NCBI GenBank assembly: GCA_016763095.1
Contig: JAESUK010000062.1
Span: 1-5,470, forward strand
Source of the DNA: Alphaproteobacteria bacterium
GTDB taxonomy: Bacteria; Pseudomonadota; Alphaproteobacteria; Micavibrionales; Micavibrionaceae
DNA length: 5,470 nucleotides
Direction of reading: 5' to 3'
The notes under the pieces: generated by a model
The model's database searches: none
Seen by the model: only the letters and a program-made list of their open reading frames with translations
Told to the model about the DNA's origin: nothing
Part shown: in pieces, positions 1 through 5,470 of the stretch
Position numbering within the stretch: position 1 is the stretch's first letter
Layout: each line of letters starts with the position of its first letter
Made by a program: the position numbers and the translations under genes

Positions 1-411
1 CATTGTCACTGCGAGGTCTGTCGCTTCTGTAAGGCTTGTCTCCGAAAGATTTACCTTCACTACGTGGTTTGTCACTTCTATATGACTTGTTGCCACCGCG
101 AGAATCGCTACGTGAATCTCCGCGTGACTCATTGTCACGGCGGGGTCTGTCGCTTCTGTAAGGTTTATCTCCGAAAGATTTACCTTCGCTACGTGGTTTA
201 TCACTTCTATATGATTTGTTAGCACCGCGTGAGTCGCTACGTGAATCCCCGCGAGACTCATTATCGCCTCTGTAAGGTTTCTTGTCGTTATAAGAGCGTC
301 CTTCACTACGTGGTTTATCCCCACCGTATGAACGTTCTTCGCTACGAGGTTTATCATTTCTGTAAGATTTATTACCGCCCTGAGCGTCCTCACGAGAATC
401 TCCACGTGATT
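1..411 (-). repeat. 129-bp tandem repeat coding for the helicase C-terminal tail
   Basis: Two adjacent 129-bp copies (1-129 and 130-258) are about 90% identical by eye. A third, diverged copy of 153 bp lies at 259-411. All lengths are multiples of three, so the frame is kept. The unit encodes 43 residues, with landmarks DNESRGDSRSDSRG, NKSYRSDKPRSEG and KPYRSDRPR. The Asp of DNE falls at residues 418, 469, 512 and 555, giving spacings of 51, 43 and 43. The start of another unit is visible at the left edge, so the array may continue outside the window. The composition is that of a disordered, RNA-binding tail. Unit number is likely to vary between strains through slippage or recombination; that last point is inference. 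Confidence 0.9.
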
Positions 412-1669
412 CATTGTCACGACGTGGTTTTCTATCACTGAAAGATGATGCATCACGACGTGGTTTACCACTCTTAAATGGTTTTCGTGCTCCAAATGCT
501 TTCTTGCGACCAAATGCACCCGATGTCCGTTCGTCTCTACGTGCTTTACCACGGCTGTTTGGACGTGCTGAGTGTGATGGTTGTTTGTCAGGATCAATAA
601 GTTGCTCAATTGCCATCCATTTGCTGCGATCTTGTGGCGAGATAAGACATAGTGCTGATCCTTCTGCGCCTGCACGACCTGTTCTACCAATACGGTGAAT
701 GTAGTCTTCTGGAACTTGTGGCAAGTCATAGTTAATAACATGTTCAATGTGTGGAATATCAAGTCCGCGTGCAACAACGTCTGTTGCAACAAGAATACGA
801 AATTCTTGCTGACGGAAGCTTTTGATCACGCGTGAACGACGGTTTTGTTTCAAGTCACCATGAATAGCATCTGATTTAAAGCCATCACCCTTCAAACGTT
901 TTGCAAGGCGTTCAGTCCCATGCTTTGTTTTTACAAAGATGATCACCGATCCTTCACGGTTGCTAAGCTCAGTTGTAAGTTCGGTATATTTTCCGCCATC
1001 CGTAACATGAACAACATCTTGTTTGATGTTTTGTACTGGCGCGTTGTTGTCTCCAACTGAAATGCGCTCAGGATTATGAAGGTATTGTGCAGAAAGGTTC
1101 ATAATGTTGTTAGGGAGTGTCGCAGAGAACATCAATGTTTGACGTACTTTTGGCAAATATTTTGCAATGCGATCAAGTTGAACGCTGAAACCCATGTCGA
1201 GCATTCTGTCAGTTTCATCAAGAACCAAAAATCCAGTGTCTTCAAGGTTCAGTGTGCCGCGCTCTAGGTGATCGTTAATACGTCCTGGTGTTCCAACGAT
1301 AAGGCGAGGTCTACGTCTTAGTTGTGAAAACTGTTTACCCATTGGCTCTCCACCAATAATAAACGCAGTGTTGATTCCGCTTTTAGGACCAAGCAATTGG
1401 TGCATGATATCCATGATCTGCTTACCAAGTTCACGTGTTGGTGTCAGAACAAGCGCCGATCCTTCAGGTGATTCTAAAAGTTTTTGAATAAGAGGAATAG
1501 CAAAGGCGGCTGTTTTACCAGTTCCTGTTTGTGCTGATCCCATAATGTCACGGCCTTGCAATGCAAGTGGAATAGCCTGTGCTTGAATAGGAGTAGGAGT
1601 CGTATATTCCATACGCTCAAGTGATGTCATTAAAATAGGGTCGAGTTTAAGACTCTGGAAGTTATCCAT
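1..1669 (-). CDS. rhlE: RhlE-like DEAD-box RNA helicase, 3' end outside window
   Basis: ATP-dependent RNA helicase, expected to remodel cytoplasmic RNA (ribosome assembly, mRNA turnover or cold adaptation). 556 codons are visible and no stop is reached. The motifs appear in order: Q motif with F4 and PTPIQ (25-29), motif I AQTGTGKT (46-53), Ia PTREL (77-81), GG (106-107), Ib TPGR (127-130), motif II DETD (151-154, instead of DEAD), III SAT (182-184), IV VIIFVKT (242-248), V ATDVVARGLDI (295-305) and VI HRIGRTGR (325-332). The two RecA-like domains end near residue 350. A basic, Arg/Ser/Asp/Gly-rich tail of at least 200 residues follows and becomes a tandem repeat. The ATG at 1669 is chosen because AAGGAAA lies about 5 nt upstream and the Q motif starts at once. 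The only in-frame upstream alternative is a TTG before a stop. The gene is divergent from the DUF2207 gene. The RhlE symbol is a subfamily guess; the helicase call itself is certain. Confidence 0.95.
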   Translation of the reverse strand, partial: MDNFQSLKLDPILMTSLERMEYTTPTPIQAQAIPLALQGRDIMGSAQTGTGKTAAFAIPLIQKLLESPEGSALVLTPTRELGKQIMDIMHQLLGPKSGINTAFIIGGEPMGKQFSQLRRRPRLIVGTPGRINDHLERGTLNLEDTGFLVLDETDRMLDMGFSVQLDRIAKYLPKVRQTLMFSATLPNNIMNLSAQYLHNPERISVGDNNAPVQNIKQDVVHVTDGGKYTELTTELSNREGSVIIFVKTKHGTERLAKRLKGDGFKSDAIHGDLKQNRRSRVIKSFRQQEFRILVATDVVARGLDIPHIEHVINYDLPQVPEDYIHRIGRTGRAGAEGSALCLISPQDRSKWMAIEQLIDPDKQPSHSARPNSRGKARRDERTSGAFGRKKAFGARKPFKSGKPRRDASSFSDRKPRRDNESRGDSREDAQGGNKSYRNDKPRSEERSYGGDKPRSEGRSYNDKKPYRGDNESRGDSRSDSRGANKSYRSDKPRSEGKSFGDKPYRSDRPRRDNESRGDSRSDSRGGNKSYRSDKPRSEGKSFGDKPYRSDRPRSDN

Positions 1670-1703
1670 GATGTTTCCTTTCGATGAAACAGATTCATAG
1701 CCA

Positions 1704-1722
1704 CATTCACACTGTGCGAATG
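1704..1722 (-). repeat. 19-bp near-perfect inverted repeat in the helicase leader
   Basis: The plus-strand sequence is CATTCACACTGTGCGAATG: two 9-bp arms around a central T with one mismatch. In minus-strand RNA that mismatch becomes a G-U pair. The RNA could form a stem of about 8 bp with a 3-nt loop, some 25 nt upstream of the Shine-Dalgarno sequence. As DNA it could instead be a binding site for a dimeric protein. Only the symmetry is seen; the function is unknown. Confidence 0.5.
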
Positions 1723-1733
1723 CGCTTAATACA

Positions 1734-1753
1734 AGTGGTTCTCTATGACCACT
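1734..1753 (-). repeat. small hairpin AGTGGT-N8-ACCACT in the helicase leader
   Basis: Perfect 6-bp arms AGTGGT (1734-1739) and ACCACT (1748-1753) flank an 8-nt loop. It lies about 11 bp from the 19-bp inverted repeat in the same predicted leader. It is short enough to be chance, and no U-run follows on either strand, so it is not an intrinsic terminator. Confidence 0.3.
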
Positions 1754-1866
1754 CAAAGATTGAACTTTTCAGGAAAGGTGAATTTCAAGGCTCACGTATT
1801 TAAAATACTTTACCAAAAGCTCCGTCGGCTAAGCACTACATTAGTATCTTGCCAAGCTGAGCGCGC

Positions 1867-1895
1867 AACATAAGTGGTTTTCATATTAATGTCAA
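1867..1895 (-). promoter_or_regulatory. sigma70-type promoter for the helicase gene
   Basis: Reading the minus strand, a perfect -35 box TTGACA (1890-1895) is followed by a 17-bp spacer and a -10 box TATGTT (1867-1872, 4 of 6 consensus bases). Transcription would start near 1860, about 190 nt before the helicase ATG. Box quality and spacing are good, but no start site has been measured. Confidence 0.6.
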
Positions 1896-1952
1896 GAAAA
1901 TACATGGAAGGATTCACTTAAATCTTATTCTTGTGTGTTTATATATAAAGAA

Positions 1953-1982
1953 TTGTAGGCGATACTTCACTCTACATATACT
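1953..1982 (+). promoter_or_regulatory. weak candidate promoter for the DUF2207 gene
   Basis: TATACT (1977-1982) matches the -10 consensus at 5 of 6 bases. TTGTAG (1953-1958) is a poor -35 box (3 of 6), 18 bp upstream. It would give a very short leader of about 14 nt that just contains the ribosome binding site AAGGGAG (1990-1996). Another AT-rich stretch at 1941-1949 could supply a -10 but has no good -35. This is the best candidate, not an established promoter. Confidence 0.3.
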
Positions 1983-2002
1983 CTCTATGAAGGGAGAAAA
2001 TT

Positions 2003-3913
2003 ATGATGATATTACGTGTTCTTTTATTTGTTTTGTTTTTGGGAGTGCCTCAGTTGGCGTTCTCTGCTGAGGTCATTCACAACTACCATAGCGAGATACA
2101 TATTCTGCATGATGGCGGATTGCATATTGTCGAAACTATTGAGGTAACTGCGGAGGGGGATAAGATTAGGCGTGGGATTTATAGGGACTTTCCTTTAAGT
2201 CGTCGCACGTTCTTAGGGGGGATTCTTCCGTCTGAATATAGTGTTAAGTCTGTAAAAAAAGATGGGATGGATGAGCCGTGGCATATAGATATAAATGCTG
2301 AAAATGGGTATATGCGTCTCTATATCGGACAATCAAACGTTATGTTGCCAACGGGCATACGTTATATTTATGAGATTACCTACAGTGTTCCAAAGCAAGT
2401 GTTCTTCTTTGATGGATATGACGAGTTAAATTGGAATGTGATTGGAACGGACTGGGCTTTTCCTATAAATCACGCAAGTGCAGAAATTGTATTGCCTCCA
2501 AACCTATCTGTAGAAAATTATAGTGTCTATACAGGAACGGTGTTGTCACGAGGCAGTAATTACAAGGCTCAAGAACGCCTTGGTTCTTTATATGTTGAAA
2601 CGCAACACGCTTTAAACCCGAAAGAGGGTATGACGATCGCTGTGTCTTGGCCAGAGGGTTATGTCGAGGCGGCAAGTGATATGGTTGGGTTGGCGTTCTT
2701 TTGGAAGCAACACCCCGGCTTGCGAATTATGATCCTCGGCTTTCTTATCCTCTGTGGTTACTATTATTGGGCATGGCGGGCATATGGCATTGACCCCAAA
2801 AGTAAGGGGCTTGCGCCGTTTTATACTCCGCCAAAAGGAATATCTCCAGCGATGGCGGCATCCATTTATACGCTGGGTGGGGCTGGCGCCAAGGAATATA
2901 TGACTTCCGCAATTATCTCTTTGGCATCAAAGGGGTATTTCACAATTGAAGAAACAAGAAAAAATGCATACAAAATCACCCGTGCACCCAAAGATGATGG
3001 ACGGGTGAAAATGTCGGAAGATGAAAAAATAATTTATAATAAGGTCAAAACAAGCCTAACAATTAGTAGGTCAAGTGAGAAGTTTGTCTCAACGGCCAAA
3101 AAGCACAAGAAGAAGATCCAGAGCTTATGTCGTAAAGTATATTTCGTTGTGAATCTAAAATGGTGGTTAGTAGGAGCCTTGATCACATTTGTCACACTTC
3201 TATTTCTAGGCTCGCATAAAGAGGTTTCTGCTGTTTTCTGGGGTGGGCTACTGTTTGTCTCTATCTTTGGTGGTGTATCTCTTGGTGTGATGTATCACGC
3301 GATTAAACAAATCATAACGGGTACTATAGCTCAAAAATTTGGTGCACTTTTTATGGTGCTCTGGGCAGCAGGATTTTCTGTAGGGGGCTTTATGGGGTTA
3401 GGGCTTTTGGGCATGTTCTTGTCATGGTTAGTCATCTTTGTGATGATCTTAATGGTGGCGGTTGTCGTGGTTATGTGTCCCATCATGAAGGCGCCGACAT
3501 ACAAAGGACAGCAAATTCTGGATCATATAAATGGGCTTAAATACTATATGGAATCCGTAGAAGAAAAGATTCTCAAGAAGTTTGACCCGCCTGAAATGTC
3601 GAGAGAGCTATATGAAACATACCTTCCTTATGCTGTGGCGTTGGGTGTAGAATCTAAATGGGCTGATAAGTTTACTCTTGCTGTGGGGAGTAGTATGGCG
3701 GTTACGGGTGTGGCAACCTCAACATCTCCTATCTGGTACAGTAGTTATCGCTTATCCTCTCCGTCATCAATGAGCGGTTTTTCTGCAAGCAGTATGGTTA
3801 GTAGCCTAGGTAGTACGCTTTCAGCCGCATCCTCAAGCAATTCTAGCGGTGGAAGTGGTGGCGGTGGATCCTCTGGAGGAGGCGGTGGCGGAGGAGGCGG
3901 TGGCGGTTGGTAA
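2003..3913 (+). CDS. YciQ-like DUF2207 membrane protein
   Basis: Complete 636-residue protein of the DUF2207 (YciQ-like) family, close in length to E. coli YciQ. A signal peptide spans residues 1-22, with likely cleavage after AFSA. An extracytoplasmic beta-rich domain follows with the family signatures GIYRDFP (58-64) and WNVIGTDWAFPI (144-155). The first membrane helix is at about 239-257. A Lys-rich, presumably cytoplasmic segment contains FYTPPKGISPA (273-283). Four more helices lie at about 385-403, 409-432, 446-469 and 470-493. The C-terminal part carries LPYAVALGVESKWADKF (541-557), a Ser-rich linker and a glycine-rich tail ending in Trp. By the positive-inside rule both the Lys-rich segment and the tail are cytoplasmic. 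The biochemical function of the family is not known to me. The ATG is supported by AAGGGAG 6 nt upstream and by the signal peptide. No lemA-type partner is in view. The downstream regulator gene is on the same strand, 148 bp away. Confidence 0.9.
   Translation: MMILRVLLFVLFLGVPQLAFSAEVIHNYHSEIHILHDGGLHIVETIEVTAEGDKIRRGIYRDFPLSRRTFLGGILPSEYSVKSVKKDGMDEPWHIDINAENGYMRLYIGQSNVMLPTGIRYIYEITYSVPKQVFFFDGYDELNWNVIGTDWAFPINHASAEIVLPPNLSVENYSVYTGTVLSRGSNYKAQERLGSLYVETQHALNPKEGMTIAVSWPEGYVEAASDMVGLAFFWKQHPGLRIMILGFLILCGYYYWAWRAYGIDPKSKGLAPFYTPPKGISPAMAASIYTLGGAGAKEYMTSAIISLASKGYFTIEETRKNAYKITRAPKDDGRVKMSEDEKIIYNKVKTSLTISRSSEKFVSTAKKHKKKIQSLCRKVYFVVNLKWWLVGALITFVTLLFLGSHKEVSAVFWGGLLFVSIFGGVSLGVMYHAIKQIITGTIAQKFGALFMVLWAAGFSVGGFMGLGLLGMFLSWLVIFVMILMVAVVVVMCPIMKAPTYKGQQILDHINGLKYYMESVEEKILKKFDPPEMSRELYETYLPYAVALGVESKWADKFTLAVGSSMAVTGVATSTSPIWYSSYRLSSPSSMSGFSASSMVSSLGSTLSAASSSNSSGGSGGGGSSGGGGGGGGGGGW
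3840..3910 (+). repeat. glycine-codon low-complexity tract ending in Trp
   Basis: The last 24 or so codons of the DUF2207 gene are almost all Gly or Ser, mostly GGN glycine codons. They include eleven consecutive glycines before the terminal Trp and the stop. Gly-rich tails ending in an aromatic residue are common in DUF2207 and TPM-domain membrane proteins, so this looks like a family trait and not an error. The many GG dinucleotides make the tract prone to slippage. Confidence 0.85.
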
Positions 3914-3972
3914 CGGCATGTAATACGTTAGTAACGGTGCGTAAAAACATTGCACTATAAGAAATATAAGCA

Positions 3973-4002
3973 TTGACAACATGGGGAAGAATAGAATTAT
4001 GT
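3973..4002 (+). promoter_or_regulatory. candidate promoter for the regulator gene
   Basis: A perfect -35 box TTGACA (3973-3978) is followed 18 bp later by TTATGT (3997-4002), or 19 bp later by TATGTA. The helicase promoter has the same TTGACA and a similar TTATGTT element. The -10 box is weak, so confidence rests mainly on the -35 box and on the position about 60 bp before the start codon. Confidence 0.4.
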
Positions 4003-4021
4003 AGAAGGTGAGATGTCTGCG

Positions 4022-4037
4022 TGTAAGGTACCTTACA
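4022..4037. promoter_or_regulatory. perfect 16-bp palindrome, candidate operator
   Basis: TGTAAGGTACCTTACA is identical to its own reverse complement over 16 bp. It sits between the candidate -10 box and the ATG of a gene whose product has an N-terminal DNA-binding domain, in the expected early transcribed region. That position suits an autoregulatory operator acting as a block. As RNA it would form only a tight stem with no proper loop and no T-run follows, so a DNA site is more likely than a hairpin. Which protein binds it is unknown. Confidence 0.5.
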
Positions 4038-4061
4038 AAAGAGAAGTATAGGCAGAGTAAA

Positions 4062-5470
4062 ATGAAATCTACACCGAACAATGACTTTGATCAAAAAACT
4101 ATCTTCCGACAACTGGAGAGAGTGCTTAAAAGTGATGAATTTAAGAGATCTGCACGGCTTTCCTCCTTTTTGCGATATGTAGTTGAGAAAAGTCTGCAAA
4201 ATTCCAGTAGTGACTTGAAAGGGTACACAATTGGAATTGACGTGTTTGGGAAGCCTGATGGATTTGATCCAGATACAGATGCCTCTGTTCGTGTGGAGGC
4301 TGTGCGTTTGAGAAAAGCACTTGCGCTTTATTACCATGAGAGTGGTAAAAAAGACCAAGTGATTATCACAATCCCTAAGGGAAGTTACAAACCTCAATTC
4401 TTAAAAAATTCTGAGAAACGTAAGGGGTTTCTATATAAAAGTGTTCTAGCAATTGTTGTTGTCGCTCTAATTCTTACTGGGATGTTTGTAAGGCATCTTT
4501 TACTATCTAGCTCCACCGCAATTTCTCCTGATGTCCCGTTGGTCGCTGTATTACCGTTTCATCAGATAGGTGGAGAGGGGATAGGTGAGGGTTTTACTTA
4601 TAAACTAATCAAAAACTTAACACGATTTAATACACTGAAAGCACTCGATATAGAGAGTGTATCTGGTTACGAGAATTGGCAAGGTCGGAGTGCAGATATA
4701 GGAAAAGAACTTAATGCAAATTATGTTATTGAGGGAACTGTTCGGCGTCATCAAGATAAATTAGATGTTGTGATTCGTATTTTAGACACTCAAAAAACAA
4801 CGTATGTTTGGACATACCAACAACAGCATGAACAAACAGATAAAGCATTAGAGGAGCTACAAGAAAATATAACGGGTGAGATTTCTTCTCAAATAGGGTC
4901 TCCGTATGGAATTATTCAAAATATTGAGCAAGACCGCGTGTCACATATGGAAGGTCCAGAAATAGAACCATATAAATGTATTCTAGCCTATTATGCGTAC
5001 TGTAATAATAAATCAATAGAAGGTCATAAGAAGGTTAGAATTTGTCTAGAGAAAATTGTAGAAGAAGATCCGCAAAATAGTGATGTTTGGGCCTATCTAT
5101 CTTGGGTCTATGGTGCCGAACTAAGATATGGTCATAACCCAACAGGGAATAAAGAGAATATAAAGAATAAATCCCTTGATGCCGCTCAAAAATCTTTGGA
5201 GACAAGCCCTAAAAACCCTCGGGCGCACCAATATTTCGCAAATGCTGCATTGCTGATGGGGAATATGCCGTTAACAAGAACACATATAAAAATGTCTGTT
5301 GCACTAAATCCATATGACTCTGAAATTCTGGCAGATGCGGCTTGGAATTATGGACAAATGGGCGAGTGGGAAAAAAGCAAATATTATGGTGAGCGATCTA
5401 TAGCAATTAATTTGGGACATGCGCGTTGGTACCATGGGATAATGTTTGCTTACTATTATCAAAAAGAAAA
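4062..5470 (+). CDS. membrane-anchored winged-helix/TolB-like/TPR regulator, 3' end outside window
   Basis: The frame stays open for 469 codons to the right edge with no stop. Residues 12-113 match the N-terminal DNA-binding domain seen in alphaproteobacterial and acidobacterial regulators: key stretches are RLSSFLRYVVE (32-42), YTIGIDVFGKPDGFDP (55-70), DASVRVEAVRLRKAL (73-87) and IPKGSYKPQF (104-113). One membrane helix lies at about 124-147. A TolB/FlgO-like domain follows (about 158-255), with VAVLPF (161-166), ADIGKELNANYVIEGTVRR (211-229) and VVIRILD (236-242). At least three TPR-like helical pairs cover about 325-467 (for example EDPQNSDVWAYLSW, SPKNPRAHQYFANAAL and LNPYDSEILADAAWNYGQMG). 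The expected topology is a cytoplasmic DNA-binding head with a periplasmic sensor, as in CadC/ToxR-type regulators. Similar proteins are often labelled adenylate cyclase, but no cyclase domain is visible. The ATG has only a weak upstream AGG and GAG; it is chosen because the conserved domain begins soon after. An in-frame GTG at 4008 is less likely. Confidence 0.85.
   Translation, partial: MKSTPNNDFDQKTIFRQLERVLKSDEFKRSARLSSFLRYVVEKSLQNSSSDLKGYTIGIDVFGKPDGFDPDTDASVRVEAVRLRKALALYYHESGKKDQVIITIPKGSYKPQFLKNSEKRKGFLYKSVLAIVVVALILTGMFVRHLLLSSSTAISPDVPLVAVLPFHQIGGEGIGEGFTYKLIKNLTRFNTLKALDIESVSGYENWQGRSADIGKELNANYVIEGTVRRHQDKLDVVIRILDTQKTTYVWTYQQQHEQTDKALEELQENITGEISSQIGSPYGIIQNIEQDRVSHMEGPEIEPYKCILAYYAYCNNKSIEGHKKVRICLEKIVEEDPQNSDVWAYLSWVYGAELRYGHNPTGNKENIKNKSLDAAQKSLETSPKNPRAHQYFANAALLMGNMPLTRTHIKMSVALNPYDSEILADAAWNYGQMGEWEKSKYYGERSIAINLGHARWYHGIMFAYYYQKE

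Larger units (their letters stand above)
1670..1860 (-). promoter_or_regulatory. predicted long 5' leader of the helicase mRNA
   Basis: If the TTGACA/TATGTT promoter is used, the helicase transcript carries a leader of about 190 nt. It holds at least three short inverted repeats (1704-1722, 1734-1753 and 1796-1808) and ends with the Shine-Dalgarno sequence AAGGAAA at 1674-1680. Long structured leaders are known for cold-induced and autoregulated RNA helicase and cold-shock genes, so post-transcriptional control is plausible. I recognise no known riboswitch class. The extent depends wholly on the promoter call. Confidence 0.35.
3914..4061 (+). other. intergenic region between the DUF2207 and regulator genes
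   Basis: This 148-bp gap has no good intrinsic terminator: the only stems seen (around 3925-3935 and 3938-3956) are 4-5 bp without a T-run. Two imperfect direct copies starting TAACGG (3911-3925 and 3932-3946, 11 of 15 matching) lie 21 bp apart; the first includes the stop codon. Read-through from the DUF2207 gene is therefore possible. The gap also holds the candidate promoter and palindrome listed separately. Confidence 0.5.

Noticed and set aside
1..411. CRISPR array
   Set aside because: The repeats are 129 bp, contiguous without spacers and keep the helicase reading frame, so they are protein-coding tandem repeats.
414..698. Plus-strand open frame of 94 codons
   Set aside because: It is antisense to the helicase linker and tail, and has no Shine-Dalgarno sequence or recognisable domain.
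1694..1722. Tiny open frames in the helicase leader (for example Met-Trp-Leu-stop, and an ATG-TAG start-stop near 1837)
   Set aside because: None has a good ribosome binding site and short frames like these are expected by chance in 190 nt.
4022..4037. Intrinsic terminator for the DUF2207 gene
   Set aside because: The palindrome leaves no loop and no T-run follows it, so it does not fit a rho-independent terminator.
3843..4397. Minus-strand open frame of 184 codons across the end of the DUF2207 gene and the start of the regulator gene
   Set aside because: It overlaps two well-supported plus-strand genes, resembles no family I know and has a composition typical of an antisense shadow. The Gly-codon tract opposite it simply lacks stops.
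4062..5470. Class III adenylate cyclase
   Set aside because: Proteins with TolB-like and TPR regions often carry this label, but the N-terminus here is a winged-helix-type domain and no cyclase catalytic motif is visible.

Overview
The window looks like chromosomal DNA of a Gram-negative bacterium of low to moderate GC. An alphaproteobacterium is my best guess, based on the helicase type and on the winged-helix/TolB-like/TPR regulator, a class common there. No marker gene allows a firm taxonomic call. I see no rRNA or tRNA gene, insertion sequence, CRISPR array or phage gene.

There are three genes. (1) Positions 1-1669, minus strand: a RhlE-like DEAD-box RNA helicase with a complete catalytic core and a long basic, repetitive C-terminal tail. 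The tail contains a 43-residue (129-bp) tandem repeat and runs off the left edge, so the stop codon is outside the window. (2) Positions 2003-3913, plus strand: a complete 636-residue YciQ-like (DUF2207) membrane protein with a signal peptide, an extracytoplasmic N-domain, about five membrane segments and a tail ending in polyglycine-Trp. (3) Positions 4062-5470, plus strand, open at the right edge: a membrane-anchored regulator with an N-terminal winged-helix-type DNA-binding domain, one membrane helix, a TolB/FlgO-like domain and TPR repeats.

Genes 1 and 2 are divergent across a 333-bp gap (1670-2002). The gap holds a good sigma70-type promoter for the helicase (TTGACA, 17 bp, TATGTT). This predicts a leader of about 190 nt with several short inverted repeats. 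A weaker candidate promoter faces gene 2. Genes 2 and 3 point the same way, 148 bp apart, with no convincing terminator between them. The gap before gene 3 has its own candidate promoter and a perfect 16-bp palindrome, TGTAAGGTACCTTACA, just ahead of the start codon. That palindrome is the best candidate operator in the window.

Nothing shows that the three genes form one pathway. The most interesting possibility is that the gene 3 regulator binds the palindrome to control itself and perhaps senses an envelope condition linked to the DUF2207 protein. That is inference. The other long open frames in the window are shadows of these genes.
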